Counted from the first letter of the stretch, positions 7,151-16,197 are shown. The stretch is DNA of 64,000 bases from Phytohabitans flavus (GCF_011764545.1 NZ_AP022870.1:7570001-7634000); one strand, 5' to 3'. Notes: a model not told the origin generated them from the letters alone. Program-made: numbers and translations.

Positions 7151-9418
7151 CTAGACCGGCTCGAGGCGGATGACGATCTGCTTTGAGGTGGGTGTGTTCG
7201 AGCCCTCCGCCGTCGAGTCCAGCGGTACCAGCACGTTCGCCTCCGGGAAGTACGCCGCGGCGCAGCCCCGGGCGGACGGGTAGGCGACCGCGCGGAAGGC
7301 CTTTGCCCGGCGCTCGACCCCGTCCGTCCACTCCGAGACCAGGTCGACCATGTCGCCGTCGGCCATGCCCAGCGCGGCGAGGTCGTCCGGGTTGACGAAC
7401 ACCACGCGCCGGCCCGCCTTGATGCCGCGATAACGGTCGTCCATCCCGTAGATCGTGGTGTTGTACTGGTCGTGGCTGCGTACGGTCTGGAGCAGCAGCC
7501 GGCCCTCGGGCACCCGGATGATCGACAGCGGACCGGCGGTGAAGTGCGCCTTGCCGCTGGGCGTCGGAAACTCCAGCCGGTCACGCGGCGGGTGCGGCAG
7601 CGTGAAGCCGGCCGGTTCGGAGACCTTCGCCTCGAAGTCGTCGAAGCCCGGGACCACCAGCGAGATCACCTTGCGGATGGTGCGGTAGTCGGCCTCGTAC
7701 GCGGCCCACGGCACCGGCGACTCCGGCATGAGCGCGCGGGCCAGGCGGCTGACGATCGCGATCTCGGAGAGCAGGTCGGGGGAGGCGGGGGCGAGGCGGC
7801 CACGGGAGGCGTGTACCGACGACATCGAGTCTTCGACGGTCACGAACTGCTCGCCCGACTCCTGCCGGTCGCGCTCGGTACGGCCCAGGCAGGGCAGGAT
7901 GAGGCTTGTGGCGCCGGGCACCACGTGCGAGCGGTTGAGCTTTGTCGACACGTGCACGGTGAGCGCGCACGAGCGCAGCGCCGCCTCGGACACCGCCGTG
8001 TCCGGGGTGGCCGCCGCGAAGTTGCCGCCCAGCGCCATGAAGACGCGCACGCGGCCGTCGCGCATTGCGCGGAGGGCCTCGACCGTGTCGTACCCCAGGC
8101 GGGTCGGCATCGGCACGCCGAGCAGGTCGCCGGCGGCGGCCAACCACGGCGGCGGCTCGTGCCAGATGCCCATCGTGCGGTCACCCTGCACGTTCGAGTG
8201 GCCGCGCACTGGGCAGAGGCCGGCGCCCGGCTTGCCGAGCATGCCGCGCAGCAGCTGCACGTTGACGAGCTCGCGGATGGTGGCGACCGACTCGCGCTGC
8301 TGGGTCAGGCCCATCGCCCAGCAGACGATCGTCGCGTCCGAGGACGCGAACATCCGGGCCGCGGCCACGATCTCTTCGCGTGAAAGGCCGGTCGCCGCCG
8401 CCACGTCAGCCCAGTCGAGGGTACCGAGAACGGCCGTGTACGACTCAAAACCTGTCGTGTACCGATCCACAAAGGACTGATCCACGGCGGCCCACTCGAC
8501 CAGCAGCGCGCCGATCGCCCGGAAGAGCGCCTGGTCGCCGCCGACCTTGATTTGCAGGAACTGGTCGGCCAGCGGCGTGCCCTTTCCGACGATCCCGCGC
8601 GGCTTCTGCGGGTTGCGGAAGTTGATAAGCCCCGCCTCGGGCATCGGGTTGACGGCCAGGATCTTCGCGCCGCGGCGTTTAGCCTCCTCCAGCGCGGAAA
8701 GCATGCGCGGGTGGTTGGTGCCGGGGTTCTGGCCCACGACGACGAGCAGCTCGGCGCGGTGGATGTCGTCGAGCGTCACCGAGCCCTTGCCGATGCCGAT
8801 CGTGCCGGAGAGCGCGACGCCGGACGACTCGTGGCACATGTTGGAGCAGTCGGGCATGTTGTTCGTGCCGTGCACCCGGGCGAGCAGCTGGTAGAGGAAC
8901 GCCGCCTCGTTGGAGGTGCGGCCGGAGGTGTAGAAGACGGCCTCGTCCGGCTCGGCCTCGCGGAGGTGCGCGGCGGTCAGCGCGAACGCCTCGTCCCAGT
9001 AGATGGGCTCGTAGTGGTCGGAGCCCGGGCGCCGCACCATCGGCGTGGTGAGCCGACCCTGCTGTCCCAACCAGTGGTCGGAACGCTCGGCCAGCTCGGA
9101 GATCGGATGCGCGGCGAAGAACTCGGGCGTGACCCGCCTCAGCGTGGCCTCTTCCGCGACCGCCTTGGCACCGTTTTCGCAGAACTCCGTGTGCGAGCGC
9201 GCCCCCGGACCCGGCTCCGGCCAGGCACAGCCGGGACAGTCGAAGCCGCCGGCCTGATTGACGCGCAGGAGGGTGAGCGCGGTGCGGCGTACCCCCATCT
9301 GAGCAAGCCCGGCGCCCAGCGCGTGGGTGATCCCCGGCAGACCGGCCGCCGTGCGTTTTGGTGCGTCCACCCGCAGGTCACGGTCGCCTGCGTCGTCGCG
9401 GGGTGCCCCTTTCGCCAT
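7151..9418 (-). CDS. FdhF/YdeP family molybdopterin-dependent oxidoreductase
   Basis: Large 755-residue molybdopterin oxidoreductase of the YdeP-like formate-dehydrogenase-alpha group. FDCPGCAWPEP near residue 60 is the group's N-terminal cysteine motif. NNMPDCSNMCHESSGVAL, GQNPGTNHPRML and CPVRGHSNVQGDRTMG are cofactor-binding segments, and the C-terminal molybdopterin dinucleotide domain contains RSHDQYNTTIYG. There is no Tat signal, so it is probably cytoplasmic. No partner electron-transfer subunit is adjacent. The start at 9418 has TATTGT six bases upstream; the frame stays open far beyond it only as an antisense shadow. The physiological substrate is unknown. Confidence 0.93.
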   Translation of the reverse strand: MAKGAPRDDAGDRDLRVDAPKRTAAGLPGITHALGAGLAQMGVRRTALTLLRVNQAGGFDCPGCAWPEPGPGARSHTEFCENGAKAVAEEATLRRVTPEFFAAHPISELAERSDHWLGQQGRLTTPMVRRPGSDHYEPIYWDEAFALTAAHLREAEPDEAVFYTSGRTSNEAAFLYQLLARVHGTNNMPDCSNMCHESSGVALSGTIGIGKGSVTLDDIHRAELLVVVGQNPGTNHPRMLSALEEAKRRGAKILAVNPMPEAGLINFRNPQKPRGIVGKGTPLADQFLQIKVGGDQALFRAIGALLVEWAAVDQSFVDRYTTGFESYTAVLGTLDWADVAAATGLSREEIVAAARMFASSDATIVCWAMGLTQQRESVATIRELVNVQLLRGMLGKPGAGLCPVRGHSNVQGDRTMGIWHEPPPWLAAAGDLLGVPMPTRLGYDTVEALRAMRDGRVRVFMALGGNFAAATPDTAVSEAALRSCALTVHVSTKLNRSHVVPGATSLILPCLGRTERDRQESGEQFVTVEDSMSSVHASRGRLAPASPDLLSEIAIVSRLARALMPESPVPWAAYEADYRTIRKVISLVVPGFDDFEAKVSEPAGFTLPHPPRDRLEFPTPSGKAHFTAGPLSIIRVPEGRLLLQTVRSHDQYNTTIYGMDDRYRGIKAGRRVVFVNPDDLAALGMADGDMVDLVSEWTDGVERRAKAFRAVAYPSARGCAAAYFPEANVLVPLDSTAEGSNTPTSKQIVIRLEPV

Positions 9419-9424
9419 GGCTGC

Positions 9425-9430
9425 ACAATA
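9425..9430 (-). promoter_or_regulatory. -10 element of the YdeP-like gene, leaderless type
   Basis: TATTGT with six bases to the ATG. Confidence 0.45.
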
Positions 9431-9512
9431 ATCCCGTACCGGATGGACGCCCCGTGGGCAGTCCGCGTTCCCAAGCGCTCGGTAGGGTGTGGCTGACGGA
9501 CGGGAGGCGATC

Positions 9513-10592
9513 ATGACCGAGGACCAGGGCAGAGCCGGCATAGGCGGCGAGCGGCAGGCCCAGGAGACAATCCTGCTCGATGAGCCGACAACGGCCGACC
9601 TGCGCTCCAAGGTGACCGAGGCGTGGCGCGAGTTCGCCACCGCGCTGGCGGCCATGCTCGCCAAGCTGCCTTCCGGCGCCAACGTGGAGCTGACCCTCGA
9701 CCCGACCGCGTCCGGCACCGGCGACGCGGTGTACTCGGTGACCGTCGGCGTCGCTGACGAAGGCGGGATCAACGCGCTGGCGGTGGGCAACGCCAGCCTC
9801 CCGCCCGGGTACCGGATGGACCGCGCCGCGGTCGCCAACCTCGTCGAGCTCGGCTGGTCGCCGCCCGGCGTGGTCGAGGGCTCGGGCGACCAGTTCGGCC
9901 TTCGCTCGTCCACGTCGGAGGCCGTCCGCCTCGCCACCGCGATCTCCCGGACCCTGCGCGACGTGTACGGCGCACCGCATCCCGCGTTCCTCGTGTACCT
10001 CGTGCACGACGCCGAGGACGAGCCGCTGCCGGTCGAGCCGCTCGGCACCGCACGCCCCGAGACCCTGCTGGACGAAGAAGAGGTGGCGCTCGCCGAGCGG
10101 GTCGTACGCGGCACCGAGTCCGACGAGGTGATCGCGCTCGACGAGCAGGTCCGCACCGTCGTGGCCGCGATGATGAAGAGCGCGCCCGACCAGCTCCAGG
10201 TCGACTCCGACGGAGACATCGGCATCCGCGCCGGCTCGGCGATGGTGTTCGTCCGGGTCCGCGACAACCCGCCGCTTGTCGACGTCTTCTCGCCGGTGCT
10301 GACCGAGGTGGACCCGACCGAGCAGCTTTACGTCAAGCTGTCCGAGCTCACCAACCGGATGCCGATCGGCCGGCTCTACTGCACCAACGACACTGTGTGG
10401 GCATCGATCCCGGTGTTCGGCCGCAACTTCCAGCCCACCCACCTGATGCTCGCCGTCCAGGTGATGACCGGCCTCGCCGACGAGCTGGACGACCGGCTGC
10501 ACGGCGAGTTCGGCGGCAAGCGCTTCTTCGGCGAGGGTGACAAGCCCGCCCACCGCGATGAGGACGACCACCGCACCGGGATGTACCTCTAA
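9513..10592 (+). CDS. YbjN/TY-Chap domain-containing protein
   Basis: Soluble 359-residue protein with no signal peptide. The first two thirds (AVGNASLPPGYRMDRAAVAN, then LVELGWSPPG) resemble the TY-Chap domain. The last third (DGDIGIRAGSAMVFVRVRDN, VFSPVLTEV) resembles the type III secretion chaperone-like YbjN fold. The ATG at 9513 has GGGAGG a few bases upstream. It is divergent from the YdeP-like gene. Such proteins are common in actinobacteria; their function is not established. Confidence 0.75.
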   Translation: MTEDQGRAGIGGERQAQETILLDEPTTADLRSKVTEAWREFATALAAMLAKLPSGANVELTLDPTASGTGDAVYSVTVGVADEGGINALAVGNASLPPGYRMDRAAVANLVELGWSPPGVVEGSGDQFGLRSSTSEAVRLATAISRTLRDVYGAPHPAFLVYLVHDAEDEPLPVEPLGTARPETLLDEEEVALAERVVRGTESDEVIALDEQVRTVVAAMMKSAPDQLQVDSDGDIGIRAGSAMVFVRVRDNPPLVDVFSPVLTEVDPTEQLYVKLSELTNRMPIGRLYCTNDTVWASIPVFGRNFQPTHLMLAVQVMTGLADELDDRLHGEFGGKRFFGEGDKPAHRDEDDHRTGMYL

Positions 10593-10599
10593 CCAACCG

Positions 10600-10734
10600 C
10601 TAGCGCTTCTCCCGGCGGCAGCGGTCGTCGTCTTCCGGCTCGGGCACGCGGTCGCGCGCCGCGCGGGCCGGGAGGTGGGCGACCGCCCACCCCTTGCGTT
10701 CGGTGGCCGGGTCGCTTCCCAGCGGTGCTGCCAT
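10600..10734 (-). CDS. Small basic protein, 44 residues, coupled to the beta-propeller gene
   Basis: A short frame beginning MAAPLGSDPATERKGWAVAH and ending DDDRCRREKR. Its ATG comes two bases after the beta-propeller stop, and a GGAG ribosome site overlapping the end of that gene is correctly spaced. Third codon positions are almost all G or C, like real genes here. It has no membrane segment or recognised domain; it is rich in Arg, Asp and Glu. It fills what would otherwise be an empty 144-base gap. No function can be proposed. Confidence 0.6.
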   Translation of the reverse strand: MAAPLGSDPATERKGWAVAHLPARAARDRVPEPEDDDRCRREKR

Positions 10735-10736
10735 CA

Positions 10737-12659
10737 CTAACTCCAACTAAGCCAAGCTCGGGTGTCCAAGGTGGACATCTGGGTGGCCATGAGGCCGCTG
10801 TCCGAGACGGTCCACAGCTCGTCGCCGATGACCAGGGAACGGCGAATCATGCCCTGGCCGGGCTGGTTTGACCTGTGCGAGACGGTCCCCACCTCGGAGA
10901 TCGCGGTGTCGCCAACCCGCAGCACAAGCGCGCCTTGACTGCTCCGGTCCCGCTCCCACACCGACAGCGGCATCACCAGCAGGCGCTCCGCCGGCCAGTA
11001 GAGGAAGGCGTGCGGGTCGTACTCGGCCTCCGAGTAGGCGTTTTTCACGTGGTGCTGGGCGAGGCGGGTCGGGCGGTCCAGGTTGGACACGTCGAAGAGC
11101 GAGACCTGGGCGCCCTGCACCCGTCCCTGATCCGATGCCTCCTGGCCGACGCCGATCACGCGGCCCGGCTCGGTGGGATGCAGGTAGGCGGAATAGCCCG
11201 TGATCTTCAGCTCTCCCGCCACCCGCGGCTTGGCTGGGACGGAGAGGTCCACTGTGTACAGCGGGTCGGTCTGGCGGAACGTCACCACATACGCGGTGGT
11301 GCCGGCGAAGCGTACGGCGTAGATGCGCTCGCCCTTGCCCAGCCCGGTGATCTTTCCGACCTCGGGCATCGACTCGCCGGCCAGCCGCAGCACGTACACA
11401 GTCGAGCTGGACTTCGGCGACGCGCCCCAGGTACGCCCGCTGGTGGTGGCCACGCGCAGGTGACCGTCCCATTCGGACATCGCGTACTGGTTGATCAGCC
11501 ACCCCTGCACCGAGCCGGCGCCGACGTACACCGGGCGGCCGGACTGCGAGATGTCGAAGCGGTAGATCTCGGTGACCTCGTCCTCCGGCTTGGGCTCCCT
11601 GTCGCTCTGCTGGAGCCGGGGCATCACCCGCCACCGCTGGTCGTTGGCGACGTAGAGGCTGGCGCCGTTGCTGTACACGGTGTCGCCATCGGCGACCACG
11701 CCGACCGGGTCGCCGTCGCCGAGGCTGTCCGTGCCGAGGTCGAAGCTGAGCACGGTGACCATCGAGGTGCCGGAGTACGTGGCCGGGCGCGAGTAGCGAT
11801 CGCAGCCGACCAGGCCCTTCGAGGTCTTACCGCCGGTGGTGACCGTGTACCTCGGGAACCAGTCCTCCGCCGTCGCCTTGTCGATGACCCGCTGGTTGGC
11901 GATCAGCCGCTGCTTGTCGGTGCCGTGCTCCCGGTACGGGAATTCGAGACGCGGGGACGAGCGCACCACGACCCGGGCAGTCCCGCCGATCTGGCGCGCG
12001 TCCACCAGACCGCCGTCCAGCTCGTAGTCACTGATTTTCTTGGGTGCACCGGAAAGGTTCACGAGCAGGAGCCGCGCACCCGAGGTGCCGGCCGGGCCAG
12101 CGACATCCGCGCGGCTGGCATACCCGCCGCCGCGGATCAGCACCAGCGCACGGTCGCCGTGCAGCAGCAGTGTGCCGTCGCCCCAGCGCACCTGATCGCG
12201 GTCGCCGCTGGTGGCCAGGTCGAGCTCACCGGTGAGCTTGCGGGAGGCAGCGTCGACCACGCGCAGGACGCCCTGCTGGATCGTCACGATCCGCCGCCCG
12301 TCGGTCTTGACCAGGTCCGGCTCGTCGACGCCGGCCTCATGAGTGTTGGTACCGGAGTAGCTGGGTGCCTTGTTCACCGCGCTCGATCCGGCGGCGGTGT
12401 CCTGCGCGGCAGCCCGCTCGGCGAGGGGTACGGCACCGCCACCGAAGCCGTACGGCCCCACGTACTCCTTGGCCGCCTTCTTCATCCGCTCCAGGCCGTC
12501 GGCGCAGGAGTCAAAGGCGACGAGCTTGAACTGCCCAGCGGGCACGACAGGGTCGCGCGGAGCGGGCGGGCTCGCTGGGTCCCCTGAGGACGTACACCCG
12601 GCGAGGGCGACAAGCAGCGCGAGCGGCACGCCCGCGGCGACCGCGAGTCTCGGTGTCAT
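10737..12659 (-). CDS. Beta-propeller domain lipoprotein
   Basis: A 640-residue secreted lipoprotein. The ATG at 12659 begins a signal peptide ending in lipobox LVALAGC. A proline/serine-rich linker precedes the domain, whose entry motif YSGTNTHEAGVDEPDLVKTD is typical of the Beta_propel family. Repeated strand patterns such as DPVGVVADGDTVYSNGASLY and ERIYAVRFAGTTAYVVTFRQ run to the end. It is anchored outside the cell; its role is unknown. A 44-residue gene follows directly. Confidence 0.9.
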   Translation of the reverse strand: MTPRLAVAAGVPLALLVALAGCTSSGDPASPPAPRDPVVPAGQFKLVAFDSCADGLERMKKAAKEYVGPYGFGGGAVPLAERAAAQDTAAGSSAVNKAPSYSGTNTHEAGVDEPDLVKTDGRRIVTIQQGVLRVVDAASRKLTGELDLATSGDRDQVRWGDGTLLLHGDRALVLIRGGGYASRADVAGPAGTSGARLLLVNLSGAPKKISDYELDGGLVDARQIGGTARVVVRSSPRLEFPYREHGTDKQRLIANQRVIDKATAEDWFPRYTVTTGGKTSKGLVGCDRYSRPATYSGTSMVTVLSFDLGTDSLGDGDPVGVVADGDTVYSNGASLYVANDQRWRVMPRLQQSDREPKPEDEVTEIYRFDISQSGRPVYVGAGSVQGWLINQYAMSEWDGHLRVATTSGRTWGASPKSSSTVYVLRLAGESMPEVGKITGLGKGERIYAVRFAGTTAYVVTFRQTDPLYTVDLSVPAKPRVAGELKITGYSAYLHPTEPGRVIGVGQEASDQGRVQGAQVSLFDVSNLDRPTRLAQHHVKNAYSEAEYDPHAFLYWPAERLLVMPLSVWERDRSSQGALVLRVGDTAISEVGTVSHRSNQPGQGMIRRSLVIGDELWTVSDSGLMATQMSTLDTRAWLSWS

Positions 12660-12711
12660 GCCGACTTTGACGCCGCGTTCGCGGGAGCCGTTCCCAGCGA
12701 CTCGGCGCGCG

Positions 12712-13191
12712 TCAGCTCGGCGCGGCAACCACCGTGGGGGAGTCGACAAGCCGGGAGAGGACGATCGTGCTGCGGGTCGAGGTCACGAACGGCTGGGCGC
12801 GCAGCCGCTCCAGCGCGTCCTCCAGGTGCGCGATGTCCGCCGCCCGCAGGTGGACCATCGCGTCCGCCTCACCGGACACCGTGTACGCGCCGACCACCTC
12901 GGGGAGGCGCCGCACGGCGGATCCGATCTGGGCCGGCGTGGTGCGCCCGGCGCAGAAGAGCTCCACGAACGCCTCGGTGGTCCAACCCACCGCGGCCGGG
13001 TCGATGACCGCCGTGAATCCCCGGATCACGCCGGCCGCGCGGAGCCGGTCGACCCGCCGCTTGACCGCCGGGGCGGAGAGGGAGACACGAGCGCCGATGT
13101 CGGCGTACGAGGCGCGAGCATCGGCGACAAGGGACGCAATGATTCGCTGGTCTACGTCGTCGATCTGCAACGTTCCGCCTCTCCGACGCAT
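12712..13191 (-). CDS. Lrp/AsnC family transcriptional regulator
   Basis: A 159-residue regulator with an N-terminal winged helix-turn-helix (IDDVDQRIIASLVADARAS, SAPAVKRRVDRLRAAGVI) and a C-terminal RAM ligand-binding domain (VVGAYTVSGEADAMVHLRAA). It is divergent from ddaH with only 46 bases between starts. This arrangement suggests that it controls ddaH and senses arginine, citrulline or ornithine, as Lrp-type regulators often do for the neighbouring catabolic gene. A TTG at 13170 is an alternative start. Confidence 0.93.
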   Translation of the reverse strand: MRRRGGTLQIDDVDQRIIASLVADARASYADIGARVSLSAPAVKRRVDRLRAAGVIRGFTAVIDPAAVGWTTEAFVELFCAGRTTPAQIGSAVRRLPEVVGAYTVSGEADAMVHLRAADIAHLEDALERLRAQPFVTSTRSTIVLSRLVDSPTVVAAPS

Positions 13192-13225
13192 GACTTTCGG
13201 CTGTCACCAAAACATGCAGCGTACC

Positions 13226-13231
13226 TACTCT
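13226..13231 (+). promoter_or_regulatory. -10 element of ddaH, leaderless type
   Basis: TACTCT with six bases to the GTG at 13238. It lies in the 46-base divergent Lrp/ddaH control region, where Lrp binding is likely. Confidence 0.5.
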
Positions 13232-13237
13232 TTGTGC

Positions 13238-14062
13238 GTGAGCCAGCAGCGCATGCCGCGAAACCGGACATATCTCATGTGCCCACCCGAGCACTACGAG
13301 GTGTCGTACGCGATCAACCCGTGGATGGACACCGCCACCCCGGTCGACACCGAACTCGCGCTCAAGCAGTGGGAGCGGCTTCGGGAGACCCTGAGCGGCC
13401 TCGGGCACAAGGTGCACGTGCTCGCGTCTGAGCCATTCCTGCCCGACATGGTGTACGCGGCGAACGGCGCCTTCACGGTCGACGGCGTCGCCTATGGGGC
13501 CCGCTTCAAGTACGCCCAGCGCACCGCCGAGGCGACCGCGCACCGGGCGTTCTACGAGGCCGGCGGATGGGAGTTCCGCTCGCCCACCCAGACAAACGAG
13601 GGCGAGGGCGACTTCGCGTACCTGCCAGCGGCGTACGGCGGCCTGATCCTCGCCGGGTACGGCTTCCGCACCGAGCCGGCGGCGCACGCCGAGGCGCAGG
13701 ACGTCCTCGGCCGCCCGGTGGTCTCGCTGCGCCTTGTCGACCCGCGCTTCTACCACCTCGACACCGCCCTGGCCGCGCTGGACGACCGTAGCGTGACGTA
13801 CTTTCCGGCTGCTTTCTCGACGGCGTCCCAGCGGGTGCTGCGCCAACTCTTCCCGGACGCGGTGCTGGCCGACGAGGCGGACGCGCACGCGTTCGGGCTC
13901 AACCTGGTCAGCGACGGTCGCAACGTCGTACTCAACAGTGAGGCCACCGGCATGGCCCGCAAGGTCGAGGCGGCCGGCTACACACCGGTACTTGTCGAGC
14001 TCTCCGAGCTGAAGAAGGGCGGCGGCAGCGTCAAGTGCTGCGTCGCCGAGCTCCGGCCCTGA
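13238..14062 (+). CDS. ddaH: Dimethylargininase / arginine-handling amidinohydrolase
   Basis: Guanidino-modifying enzyme that hydrolyses N-omega-methylated arginines to citrulline and methylamines. It shows TYLMCPPEHYEVSYAINPWM at the N-terminus, DMVYAANGAF, the EGEGDFAYL substrate loop, the catalytic His in RFYHLDTALA and the catalytic Cys in SVKCCVAEL near the end. It is 274 residues from GTG 13238, chosen because a -10 hexamer lies six bases upstream; ATG 13253 is the alternative. It probably forms a regulatory unit with the divergent Lrp gene. Whether the natural substrate is dimethylarginine or another guanidino compound is not visible. Confidence 0.9.
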   Translation: MSQQRMPRNRTYLMCPPEHYEVSYAINPWMDTATPVDTELALKQWERLRETLSGLGHKVHVLASEPFLPDMVYAANGAFTVDGVAYGARFKYAQRTAEATAHRAFYEAGGWEFRSPTQTNEGEGDFAYLPAAYGGLILAGYGFRTEPAAHAEAQDVLGRPVVSLRLVDPRFYHLDTALAALDDRSVTYFPAAFSTASQRVLRQLFPDAVLADEADAHAFGLNLVSDGRNVVLNSEATGMARKVEAAGYTPVLVELSELKKGGGSVKCCVAELRP

Positions 14063-14068
14063 GCTTTT

Positions 14069-14098
14069 CGCGGGGGCTGCCCTCGGGCGGCCCCCGCG
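14069..14098. terminator. Bidirectional hairpin between ddaH and the solute-binding gene
   Basis: CGCGGGGGC at 14069-14077 pairs with GCCCCCGCG at 14090-14098; an inner GCCC/GGGC extends the stem. It sits between converging genes. No T-run. Confidence 0.65.
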
Positions 14099-14105
14099 AC
14101 CTCGG

Positions 14106-15290
14106 CTAGCCGAGTGTGGCCAGCTCGCTCAGCAGTACGTTCGACAGGACCTGGCCGTCGAGCCGCACCTCGCGCAGGTACCACTTCTGCTGCGGCGTAC
14201 GCGGCTGGTTGAACTGCCAGGTGCCGCGCGGGCTGTCGACCTGGCCGACCCGGCCGAGCATCAGGTTGATCTGCTGCGCGGTCGGGCTCCCGCCGCACAG
14301 CCGGATCGCCCGGTCGAGCACCTGCGCCGCGTCGTACGACGCCATGGCGGACGCCGAGGGCAGCAGGTCGTGCTCGCGCTGGTACGCCGTGGCGAAGAGG
14401 CGGTTGGCCGCGTTGTTGAGGTCGGCCGAGTAGTTCATCGCGGTGAAGATGCCCTCGGCATCCTCACCCATGTCCTGGAGCGCGGTGCCCTCGGTAAACC
14501 CGCCGGGCGCGTAGATCTTGGCGTTCAGCCCCTCGGACCGGTACTCCTTCACGAACTCGACCGCCGCGGGGCCGGTGTAGAACGCATACACCACGTCGGC
14601 GTCGCTCGACTTCAGCTCGTCCAGCGTCGGCAGGAAGAAGTCCTTGTCGGGCGCGACCGCCGCGTCGGTCCAGAGCGTCTGGATCAGCCGCGCGTCCGTG
14701 GCGCCGAACGCCTGCCGGAACTTGTCGACCGCGTCCCGGCCGGTGTCGTCGGTGGGTGCCACCACGGCCACCCGCTGGCTCCGGGGTACGACGCCGGTGA
14801 GGTAGCCACCCAGTGCCTGGCTCGGGTCACTGTCGACGAACGAGGCGGACCAGATGTAGAGCACGCCCTGGAGGCTGCCGGGCACGCCGTTGGTGGCGAG
14901 GAGGGGGACGGTGGCGCCCTCGATCGTGTCCCGCACGCTGGGGAGCGCGGCCGATCCGGCCACGCCGGTGAGCGCGAGCACGCTCTGCTGGAGGAGGTTG
15001 TCGACAGCGGTCTTGAGGCCCTGGGCTTCGTCAGCCGTCACCAACTGGACGGGGTGGCCGCCAAGCCGGTTCTGGTTGAGCTGGAGGTAGAGCTGGAAGC
15101 CGTGGACGAGGTCGTCGCCGATCACCTTGAGCGGGCCGGTCAGCGGCGCCACCAGCCCGATCCGGACGGGGTCGTCGCTCAGCTGCGGCTCGCTGTCGGC
15201 GCTGTCCTCGGAGCCGCACGCGGCGGCGACGCCGGCCGCGCCGAGCGCCGCGAGGAGTTTCAGCGCCTGCCGGCGGTCTATCTGGGGCAC
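14106..15290 (-). CDS. ABC transporter solute-binding lipoprotein, branched-chain amino acid type
   Basis: A 394-residue type I periplasmic-binding-fold protein (Leu/Ile/Val-binding family). It starts at GTG 15290 after an AAAGGG ribosome site. The N-terminus has a twin-arginine-like DRRQALKLLAALGAAG followed by lipobox AAAC, so it is an exported lipoprotein. VRIGLVAPLTGPLKVIGDD opens the domain. No permease or ATPase genes adjoin it, so it either serves a transporter encoded elsewhere or acts as a sensor. The ligand is unknown. Confidence 0.87.
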   Translation of the reverse strand: MPQIDRRQALKLLAALGAAGVAAACGSEDSADSEPQLSDDPVRIGLVAPLTGPLKVIGDDLVHGFQLYLQLNQNRLGGHPVQLVTADEAQGLKTAVDNLLQQSVLALTGVAGSAALPSVRDTIEGATVPLLATNGVPGSLQGVLYIWSASFVDSDPSQALGGYLTGVVPRSQRVAVVAPTDDTGRDAVDKFRQAFGATDARLIQTLWTDAAVAPDKDFFLPTLDELKSSDADVVYAFYTGPAAVEFVKEYRSEGLNAKIYAPGGFTEGTALQDMGEDAEGIFTAMNYSADLNNAANRLFATAYQREHDLLPSASAMASYDAAQVLDRAIRLCGGSPTAQQINLMLGRVGQVDSPRGTWQFNQPRTPQQKWYLREVRLDGQVLSNVLLSELATLG

Positions 15291-15417
15291 GGTCACCCTT
15301 TCCCATGGTCGGGGGCCGGATCGCGGCCCACTCGGCTGTCTACCCGGTTCGCGACGCTGCGTCAATGAACCTTTTTCAACCCGGGACCCAGAGCACGCAC
15401 CGGCCGAGGCAGGTTGA

Positions 15418-16191
15418 TCATGGGTGCATTGACTGCAATGCGTTCTTTACGACCGGCCAGGCGCTCGACTGCGGGTCGATGAGGGCGAAATGCTCGGTAT
15501 CGGGTAGCTCGATGAGTGAAACATTGCCGCCGCCGGCGCGGGCGTTCGCTGTGTACTTGCGGCTGATCTCCACGGGCACATGACGGTCCTGTAGGCCGTG
15601 AATAATCACGCTGCGTACACCGGGTGGTGTACGAGAGGAAGGATCGGCTTCCGCGTACCGGTCCGGCACCTCGCTCGGGCCGCCGCCGAGCAGCGCCTCC
15701 ACCGCGCCGCGGTCGAGGTCGAGCCGATGCGCCTCGGCCAGGTCGGCGACCGGTGCGAGGGCCACGACACCCAGGACGGGCGTGGGCGCGGTCAGCGCGT
15801 ACCAGAGCGCCAGATGGCCGCCGGCCGAGTGGCCGAGCAGCAGCGGCGGTGCCCACGCCAGGCCCAACAGTTGCGGCACCGCCGTCACGCCGGCCACCAC
15901 ATCGGCGAAGGTGCCCGGCCAGCCGCCACCCGGCTGTCCGGTCCGGCGGTACTCGAGCTGTGCCACGGGGTAACCCGAAGCGGCCAGGTCGGCGGCGAGC
16001 GGCGCCGTGTGTGATCGATCCCACTCCGCCCGCCAGAAGCCGCCGTGGACCACGATGACCAGGGGCCGGGCCTTGGCACCCGGGGGCGGCATCCGCACGT
16101 CCGCGATCTGGTCGGGGTGGTCGCCGTACCGCACGGTGGTGTCCGGCGGAGGGGTCGGGCGGTGGAGTACGCCGCGGGGGTCGCTGGGCAT
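15418..16191 (-). CDS. Alpha/beta hydrolase
   Basis: A 257-residue serine hydrolase. HGGFWRAEWD is the oxyanion-hole HGG motif, GHSAGGHLALW carries the nucleophile Ser, HGLQDRHVPVE contains the acidic residue region and DTEHFALIDP supplies the catalytic His. This pattern is close to the BD-FAE/kynurenine-formamidase-like and esterase groups. It has no signal peptide, so it is cytoplasmic. A TAGCGT hexamer lies six bases before the ATG. Confidence 0.88.
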   Translation of the reverse strand: MPSDPRGVLHRPTPPPDTTVRYGDHPDQIADVRMPPPGAKARPLVIVVHGGFWRAEWDRSHTAPLAADLAASGYPVAQLEYRRTGQPGGGWPGTFADVVAGVTAVPQLLGLAWAPPLLLGHSAGGHLALWYALTAPTPVLGVVALAPVADLAEAHRLDLDRGAVEALLGGGPSEVPDRYAEADPSSRTPPGVRSVIIHGLQDRHVPVEISRKYTANARAGGGNVSLIELPDTEHFALIDPQSSAWPVVKNALQSMHP

Positions 16192-16197
16192 GCCGAG

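Noticed and set aside
9419-10267. Upstream extension of the YdeP-like gene giving a 1038-residue protein
   Set aside because: The extension is Ser/Arg/Thr-rich and antisense to the YbjN-like gene; the natural start ATG 9418 has a promoter hexamer.
10875-12587. 570-codon plus-strand open frame
   Set aside because: Exact antisense of the beta-propeller lipoprotein gene; high GC keeps the opposite frame open and the predicted protein has no family features.
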